Source: Trebouxia sp. TZW2008 (lineage: Eukaryota; Chlorophyta; Trebouxiophyceae; Trebouxiales; Trebouxiaceae). From it: a DNA stretch of 64,000 bases. The notes below the pieces were generated by a model that worked only from the letters and a program-made list of their open reading frames with translations, had not been told where the DNA came from and searched no databases. The stretch lies in the NCBI GenBank assembly GCA_002118135.1, contig BDIU01000316.1, forward strand, positions 1 through 64,000, read 5' to 3'. Of the stretch, positions 56,947 through 64,000 are shown one piece after another. The translations under genes were made by a program, and so were the position numbers. The stretch's first letter is position 1. Each line of letters starts with the position of its first letter.

Positions 56947-59900
56947 ATGGTGATTTGGCAATGCGGCATGCGCTTTGGCCTGCTGACTGTGGTCTTGCTG
57001 TCCGCATTTTGCTCCCATGCTTTAGCCGACTTGAGTCGTGATCCGTACAAGGTAAGAGTGTTGATCCAAGGCTTGCAGCGAGTGCGCGTGAGTGGCAAGC
57101 TTGCAGCGAATCACGATCCCGACGACGTTCCAGGTGCTAGGTGTGTCACGTTCAGCGACCGACAGTGACATTCGCAGAGCTTATAGGCAGCTAGCCGTCA
57201 AACTACACCCCGACAAGGTGTTTGTATTTACAATGCTTGTGGGTCAAGCTCATCAAGCTTGTAGAATGTGTCTGAAACGCTACGCCTGCAGAATGCAGCC
57301 TCAGGCTCCAAAGCCAAATTCCACGAGCTGCAGGTTAGTCGACGTGCTGCCATCACTGCAGGCCTGCAGCACCTGCCTGCAGTTGCGCCACACTGGCTTT
57401 CTGCACGAACACCCAGCTTAGACATGACCTGTGAAATAGCATACAGCTTGCAAGTTGCAAACATGTTACACTGCAGGAAGCATATGAGTTGCTTAGCAAC
57501 CCAGCAGCAAAGTCACGATATGATGCATCTGGGGCCATGCCTGGACAGCAGCGGAGGCATCAGCAGGTGTGAATGCTTCACCCTGCAATCGCTTCAACAA
57601 TGCATTGTATGTTGCACTGCATGTGACGACGTCATGACTGTAGGCAGCAGTAACACCTCTTTCTTGAGCGCAATCAGCCATATGTGACTGCTTCCTGACT
57701 TGATGCCTTTCTTGCAGCCTTCAGACTGGCGGTTTCAGCATCCCTTCCAACAGCCAGTGGAGCAGATCCCCTCAGCCACCATACGCCTCACTTATCTTAA
57801 TTTCCAACAGGAGTTGCTGCGGAGCACAGTCCCTCTGCTAGTCCAGGTGCAGGCAACCTGACTTAGCGCCTCACAGTCATGCTTTCTGCTGGGCTGTGCT
57901 GCCAATTGTTCACAAGACAATCGCATTATGACTAGCCACACTCAGCTCAAAGGAGTTACAGTAGCTCATTGTGTCTGCTCAAAGCCCATGACATACAATG
58001 GTTGCATTCATTCACTCATACATTCACTCAGAGCGCATGCTAGACAGGCTTGGCAGACCTAGCTAGGTATGTGCTGGAGCCATCAAGTGTCTTCAACCAG
58101 CTCTGTCCTGTGCTTAACTGAAAGAGTGGTTGCATGCTTACCTGAATGCAGCTTGTCGATGTGGGTGCAAATCCTCAAATTCAAATCATCGACAGATCTT
58201 GACACATGCATTATGCACAATACTGCAACAATGCTTCATCCAATAAAGCCAGATATGCATTTGCACATGCACCTGCAAGGCCAACTTTTGTCATTGTCAC
58301 CCATAGATGACACGCCTGATTTTGAGGTTCCATGGCCCTGCTCAGTACATACAAAATGTTGTGCTGCCTCCAACAAAACCAGGCAAAGCCACAGTGTACC
58401 AGAATACTGTTCTTATCAATGCATGATAGTGCGTCAAACAAACTGTTTCATGCACTATAGCTTGTCCCGCCCTCCCGTCCTGATTCACTCTGGGGTGCAC
58501 TGGGGTTGTCAGGGCCAGCCCTGATGTGTTACAGTCAGGACTGCTTCTGACAGGAAGCCAGATTGAAAACATTTCGAATTTGGTGCAGGTGTTCTATGAC
58601 TACAGTCCAGCTTGCAGAGCAGTGGCTAGAGAATGGGAGCAGTCTGCCAAGGACCTAGCTCAATGGGCTAGGCTAGGCCGTATTGAATGGAATCAGCAGT
58701 ATCTTCTGAGCCATCTCAGATCCTTCATGGGTATCAGCTTCAATGCACAGGAGCTGCCAGTTGTGTTTGGCTTCCCTACAGGTTGCTACAGTATGAGCTG
58801 CGCTTTCAGGTGATCATGCATGTCTCAATCAGTCAATCACTCCATCATGATGTTTGCTAAGCAAGCTTTGAAGCTCAGCGCTTAGGTATGTACAGGTGGA
58901 ATCAGCTGCCTGCATGTAAGTCTGTCAGATGCTTTGCCATCCCTGAGGTCCTTTGTGACATCTACGTCAGCCATTCACAGATGCATTCGTGTGGGGGCAC
59001 TGCCGTCACGCTTGCATCTGGTCAGCCAGCAATGCACTGTGATCACTTTGATACTGTCTGCATCCATCTGCATCCATCAACACATACAAGTCCTGCAACT
59101 GCAACCCGGGTCATCCTTGAAATCAGCGGCCTGGTGCAGCATTGTGCAAGTGAACGCATGGATCGCAATCACAAACTTGAATGACAGCAAATGCTGACTT
59201 CTGTCAGCGCGGGAAGGGCAACTATTTCTTGCTGCTGCATACATACACAACGCTCTGGTACAATAATACTAACAGTGACAGTAGCAGTAGCAGTAGCAAT
59301 AACAACAATAATCATCATCATCATCATCATCATCATAAGTTGGATGTTAGTAAATGAAAACATAGCGACATTGACATTTACAATGATAACAACAAAGGTG
59401 TTAGCAAATGTACAAGTGGTCTGTGGCAAATGCTGCAGGCATCATGGGCCTATCAAGGTCGATCAGCTCCAGCGGTTTGTTGCAGAAAAGCTGTTAAAGC
59501 TGCCACAGGTCACAGCTGTCACCCCACAAACAATAGACAGATTTCTTGACAGCGTGGCTGAGCACAAGGTCACAGCGTTGGCCTTTTCGACTTCCGCAAA
59601 GGCCTCCATACCGCTTCGCCACGCTGCTGAACAGCACAGCCAGTTTGTGGCTGCTGGAAGAATCCAATGGAAGGATGAGGTAAGTATTCAGATTTGCCTT
59701 CTGCACAGCCAGCAATCTATACAGAGACTTCTCTTTGTAACAGTTGCTTTGATCATCAAGGAAATTGTCTTGCCATCAAATTGGCCTAACTCAGAGGGAC
59801 CACTGCAGTCAGAATGCAAAGATTGGCTTCCAACTTCATTGTCCTTGCATCAAGCATGTGCTTACATTGAGCGTTCTCACAAACAGAAGCTACTATATCA

Positions 59901-62171
59901 TTGCAGATAATCTCAGGGGTCCTTGTTGAACACCACAGCCACTTGTGACTGCTGGCAAAGCTTGATAAGACATCAAGCCAACACACTGAATATTGCCATC
60001 TGCAAATCTGATCAATGCATTACATTGGTGCATGTGCCCTCACACTCCTGCTCGGCAGCACAGGCAGTCTGTGACTGTCAGCAGAGTCCCATGAAATGGA
60101 TGTGGTGACTCATCAAGATTTGCTATTTCCCCAGTCATTAAATGACATCATTGCCCATACGCCTCACTTTTTGGCTCAGCAGCACTGTCAGTCTGTGACT
60201 GATGGCAGATGTCTGTGCATGCGTGCAGGACATGGCGTTCTGGCAGCATAGATTGTCAGAGCACAGGGCTCCTTACTTGGTATTTCTTCTGGACAACAGC
60301 AGTACACGCTGCCAAGCATTTGCTTCCCTGCAGCATCTCAGCTGCATCTGAGCAAATATCAGACTTGTACCTGACATCAGACTCATGTCTGTACATGTAT
60401 GTAGCACCTGGCTCTCAGGCTGGGCAGGCTGGGTGAAGACCACAGGACCCCAAACAAATGCTGGGGCCTTGTAATGCTATCAAACAGCCTGTAGGCCACT
60501 TCAATTTGCAACTCACACCTGGTCTTGTCAGCAGACTCATGTCTGTGCGCGTGTGCAGGACCTAGCATTCTGGCAGGGCAGGTTGGGGGTGCACAGAGCT
60601 CCCAGCGTGGTGTTCCTGCGCGGCCCTGGAGCTTTGTCTGCAGTGTATGACGCCTCCAACACCAAGCGCCTGGATGTGGCCAAACTGGTGGCTGATAACT
60701 CTTGGCAGGTAGGCGTGGACTTTGCATAACATCTGCCTCAACGTTGTGCTGGACTGCCTGGGACAGATCTCTCGGCCCACTTTCAGTTGCCAGACTTGCT
60801 TTTGAATTAATGCAAATGGAATTCTACACCTGTCCTGAATTTGTGGGGGATGGCATAGGCAGCTGGTCCATATGCCAGCTCTTCTTGCATGGGGCATAAC
60901 CGCCAGCTTAGGTCTGCGTCCAAATCCATGGGGTCAAATGGCAGGACGTGCCTCAATGTGTACAGCAGCAAAATCACCCTTCAACCTTCTACAACCAAAT
61001 CATGCCTGATGACCTGACACTCGGCTGCTTTTCCTAGACAATTGCATGCGTTGCATCCAAAAACAATATGTATATCAAGCGCTTGACCCTGCTTGCATTC
61101 CACATGCGCTCATGAGGCATGTGAAGATGCTGTAGGTTTACTATTTTGGATGTGTTCAGGACATGCATCACAAATACATGGTGAGGCAGACATTCTGCGT
61201 CCCCTGAAAGTGCTTTGAACCCAGAGAGCTGTGGCTTTGGTGCATGCCCAGTCCGTGCGGTCTTTGGACTCCTGTGCATGACTGTACGCAAGCCTTCGCA
61301 TGTCACAAAAAGCACGTATCTGCTGTCTCATGTTGAGTCATCAATCAGTCACTGAGGCGGTGGTGCAGGTGGTGATGCCTTTGCGGCATAGCAGTGTGGC
61401 CCCCCTTGGCTGCGGCTGGGGCGCTCACCCTCAGACCCACCCACTGGTCAGCCTCTGTGTTGTTCTGGTGAGCACCTTAAGCTCATGCTGCTGAATGCTC
61501 AGTCAAAATATCTGGGCAGAGTCAGACAGACTTGAGGGCAATAAAATAGGCTCACATATTGCCCTGCTGCATGTTCTTGAGTGAAGATAGTTGACAACAT
61601 GCTGTCGCACAAGGGGGGTAGCTGCACATGCTGTGTCTTGATCAAAATCTGTCTCCGCTGCACGCGCCCACAGCCCACATGAATATGTGGCCATCATGCT
61701 GACTGATGGTTGTTGATGCATGCCAATAACATTACAGTGATGTAGCAAATAGCATGTTAGCCGGCACATTTGACATGACTGTGTTTACCTGCTTGTGCAC
61801 CATGAATGACACTTCATCAAGTGTGACAATGCAGCATGGCTTCCGCGCAGATTGACAAGGTGGGTTCAGACGCACACAAGCTGGGCTGGGAGACACTGGC
61901 CGAATTGAGCAAAAAGATGCTGAACCAAGATTTCTTGCAGAATTTTCAACTACTGCAGTTCTTTCTTGTACAATCGCTTGATTGCACCAATGTGACATGG
62001 CTTGCTTGCAGATTGGCAGGGTGGGTTCAGACACACACAAGGAGGGCCGGGAGACTCTGGCTAAGCTGAGTGAGTGGATGCTGAACCGAGGTTTCCTGTT
62101 CCCTCGAGCTGCCACAGCAGCAGCCAAGGCCTACTCAGCTGGCCAGTTGCGCCTTACATGGCTAGATGCAG
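56947..62171 (+). CDS. DNAJC16-like (ERdj8-type) J-domain/thioredoxin-fold ER protein, 3' end unresolved
   Basis: Likely ER-membrane J-protein co-chaperone. Firm exons: 56947-57051, 57134-57217, 57292-57333, 57477-57566, 57718-57846, 58589-58781, 59439-59679, 60559-60708, 61369-61467, 62012-62171; one small exon near 58937-59000 (DALPSLRSFVTS) is not fixed, and later exons were not found. The signal peptide GLLTVVLLSAFCSHALA is followed by a J domain spread over four exons: VLGVSRSATDSDIRRAYRQL, LHPDK (59-63), KFHELQEAYELLSNP, SRYDASG. Then come thioredoxin-like VFYDYSPACRAVAREWEQ (one Cys, no CxxC), QVTAVTPQTIDRFL, DLAFWQGRLGVHRAPSVVFL and HPLVSLCVVL, in the order of animal DNAJC16. The transmembrane helix expected later was not located. 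The gene may run past the window. Confidence 0.75.
59264..59337. repeat. (CAT)n and AGTAGC/AACAAT microsatellites in a DnaJ-gene intron
   Basis: Pure ATC/CAT run at about 59309-59336, preceded by (CAGTAG)n and AACAACAATAAT. The open frame across it is a repeat artefact. Confidence 0.9.
60229..60310 (+). repeat. Acceptor-side copy of the DnaJ-gene exon at 60559-60708
   Basis: After TGCGTGCAG the copy reads DMAFWQHRLSEHRAPYLVFL against the real DLAFWQGRLGVHRAPSVVFL. It keeps the phase for at least 27 codons and then runs out without a clear donor. It is the best-preserved of the duplicated exons and the likeliest to be a real alternative exon. Confidence 0.75.
61840..61945 (+). repeat. Acceptor-side copy of the DnaJ-gene exon at 62012-62171
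   Basis: After CCGCGCAG it reads IDKVGSDAHKLGWETLAELS against IGRVGSDTHKEGRETLAKLS, about 161 bp upstream of the intact exon. Confidence 0.8.
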
Positions 62172-62179
62172 GTCTGCTC

Positions 62180-62320
62180 ACATTGTATTGCGGCTCACAT
62201 GGCTAATGCAGGTCTGCTCACAGTTGACAGACAGAACTCTTAGACAATTCTGTGACATGTGTACCTATTCAGTTTGGTCTGCATGCGCATCACATGGCTA
62301 GATGCGGATCTGCTGATGCG
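62180..62320 (+). repeat. Donor-side copies of the DnaJ-gene exon at 62012-62171
   Basis: CACATGGCTA(GATG/AATG)CAGGTCTGCTCAC-like blocks recur at about 62196 and 62290, 3' of the true donor (TGGCTAGATGCAG|GTCTGC at 62171). Confidence 0.65.
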
Positions 62321-63409
62321 CACCTGACCTATCTCAGCCAACAACAGAACATGGTTATCGGATACACCTTTCTCTGCATGCCACCCCACCTTGTATCAAT
62401 TAAAGACAGTAAAGCTGAGTCATCGAGACAGAACAGGATTGACATGTGGCCTCTGCAAAGGGCACAAGCACCGTTTTCCACAAGCAATCTGTCATGCTGA
62501 TTGTCCACTGATGCATGACATGAATGGCAGCTGCTGTGCTCATGCCTGAAGGCCATGCATGTGCCCTGGTTCATGCAACTTTTGCCACATTTACACAGTT
62601 GCCTTCACCCCACACCACCACAAGAAGCACACTGGTGTCTAGGCAGCCAGCATGGGTTTTGCAGAGTCTCAATCTGTGTCCCATAGCCTTGTCCAGTCAG
62701 CGAGTGGTGCTCAGTCTGTCACAAATTAGAAGAACCTGTCTCATGAGTTGGCCTGCAGCAGCATTACTCAAATCATTTATCATTTATTGTGTCTGTGGTA
62801 AGGTCGGTCCCTTTCAGCTGCTTACAGCTGCCATTGTGACGCGTAGCTTTTGCACCCAAGGACAGGTCATGTCTGAGTCTTGATGTCCTCATGAAACATA
62901 CTGCAGTCTGTTTTGGTGGAGATTTCAGATGCAGGCATTTGCCATTCTTGAGAACAGAAGTACATGATTGCGCCGCTGGGCAGTACAATGACAGACTTAG
63001 AAAGCATACTGCAGTGGACACATGGAACTTTAGCCATTAGCCATCTCTGTCAATGACACCATCTGGCGGCGTGAATCACGCTTGGGGATCAATATGCTTG
63101 TGCAATGTTGGTCCATGCCGCCATTTCAGACAGGCAAGCCACTCTCGCCATTGAAGCTGTCCCAGGCCATATGCATGTGCTGAGATGCAATTGTATCAGG
63201 TTGACAAGTAGCAAGGCCCTCAAAATCATCTGCAGAGATATCAGCGTTGATATGTGTTTGAACCGCCCAAGGTGCACACCTGGGGTAACCTTCAGTTCAG
63301 CCCAAAATGCATCAATCTGCCTAAATGTGTTAGTGTGACAGCTTCAGGATGTTGTCAGGTGGCTAGAATGAGTTCTGCAAGGCTTCCATGTGTGTCTGGT
63401 GTCCAGCAA
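62321..63409. other. Unassigned region, probably introns of the DnaJ-like gene
   Basis: No exon could be identified with confidence on either strand. If the DNAJC16-like gene is complete, its transmembrane and C-terminal exons should lie here or right of the window. Confidence 0.35.
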
Positions 63410-64000
63410 CCGCAGCAGAAGTGTGCGGCTCAGTTTCACCTGCCATTCTGTTGCCTTGGCAGGTGGTGTCAGGCATGGGGTTTGTATAAAGTCACAACGT
63501 CCCCTGATGTTTGTTGTGTTGCCAAACATGCTGTGGAAAAGCTCCCAGCATGATGTTTGCAAGGCTCACGCAATTGTCATAGCAGCCACAGCACAACTGT
63601 GCCGCTCAAATTTGCCTGGCACTCTGTTGCCTTGGCAGGTGGTGCCAGGCATGGTGCTTTATACCAATTCAGAGCATCCCCTGATGTTTGTTGTGTTGCC
63701 AATTGTCATGTGCTCAGGTAGCCAGCATGAGGCCTGCAAGGCTCACACGGGTGTCTTTGGGCAAGAAGAAACAAAAGCGGTGTGCAGCCCACAGTGGCCT
63801 GTCAGTCTGCTGCCTTGGCAGCTGGTCCCTAGCATGATGCTTGTTATAGCTTGAGTGCAGCTAAGGTGACCATGATAAGACGTCAGTTGTGGTGTGACTA
63901 GGTGGCCAACATGGGTCCTGTAATGCTCAAGTGATGCCTTGGGCCCAGAGACAACAGCAGCAGTGCGCAGCCCAGCTTGGCCTGCTAGTCTGTTGCCTTG
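63410..64000 (+). repeat. 176-183-bp tandem array with exon-like core, runs off the right edge
   Basis: The TG(T/C)TGCCTTGGCAG acceptor-like word starts at 63449, 63625, 63808 and 63991. In the first two units it is followed by an open stretch, VVPGMVLYTNS(E)HPLMF-VVLP in the second. The third is diverged. An intact exon would be expected to the right of the window. Confidence 0.75.

Noticed and set aside
59191..59440. Ile/Thr/Val-rich peptide as a membrane segment of the DnaJ-like protein
   Set aside because: It is the translation of (ATC)n and (AGTAGC)n microsatellites. The true exon starts at about 59439 after a CTGCAG acceptor.

Overview
The window looks like nuclear DNA of a green alga (Chlorophyta, probably a trebouxiophyte or close relative). 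Genes are split into many short exons with GT-AG introns whose 3' ends are mostly TGCAG. The proteins closest to plant families include a BRAHMA-type SWI/SNF ATPase, Di19, an MBD4-like glycosylase and a FRA1-like kinesin-4. Genes are monocistronic on both strands. A run of N (34847-35032) shows this is a draft assembly. The species is an inference; no marker gene was seen.

Layout: 1-2030 (+) is the 3' part of a NELF-C/D (TH1) gene preceded by a 153-bp tandem array. 2031-9148 is gene-poor and transposon-rich: one copy of a dispersed repeat, a broken Ty3/gypsy-type integrase fragment, and a 1286-bp element with 15-bp terminal inverted repeats and 5-bp target duplications. 9149-25489 (-) is a BRAHMA-like ATPase of 18 exons (1467 aa in my model). 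26638-27878 (-) is a Di19-type zinc-finger protein, divergent from an MBD4-like DNA glycosylase (to 32273, +). 33095-35872 (-) is a nuclease-fold/kinase gene that looks broken. 36845-38042 (+) is a soluble inorganic pyrophosphatase with a Ser-rich tail. 38706-52264 (-) is a kinesin-4 of 20 exons (1553 aa in my model). It shares a 354-bp divergent promoter with a SET/SMYD-type methyltransferase (52619-55434, +). A second, inverted copy of the dispersed repeat lies near 56020-56430. From 56947 (+) a DnaJ/thioredoxin-fold (DNAJC16-like) gene runs to at least 62171, and a 176-183-bp tandem array runs off the right edge.

The strongest unexplained pattern is that nearly every gene carries decayed partial copies of its own exons inside its introns. 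Each copy spans one exon-intron boundary. Acceptor-side copies lie 5' of the intact exon and donor-side copies lie 3' of it. Unit lengths are about 110-330 bp, many of them 150-185 bp. The host reading frames stay open when these copies are skipped. Several introns also hold short near-perfect hairpins.

The genes are not an operon. Shared themes are chromatin and transcription (NELF, BRM, SMYD, MBD4-like) and housekeeping (pyrophosphatase, kinesin, ER co-chaperone). Exon coordinates were derived by hand from splice consensus plus phase continuity. The BRM, Di19, pyrophosphatase, kinesin and SMYD models each close in frame from ATG to stop. All family calls rest on remembered motifs, not on searches.
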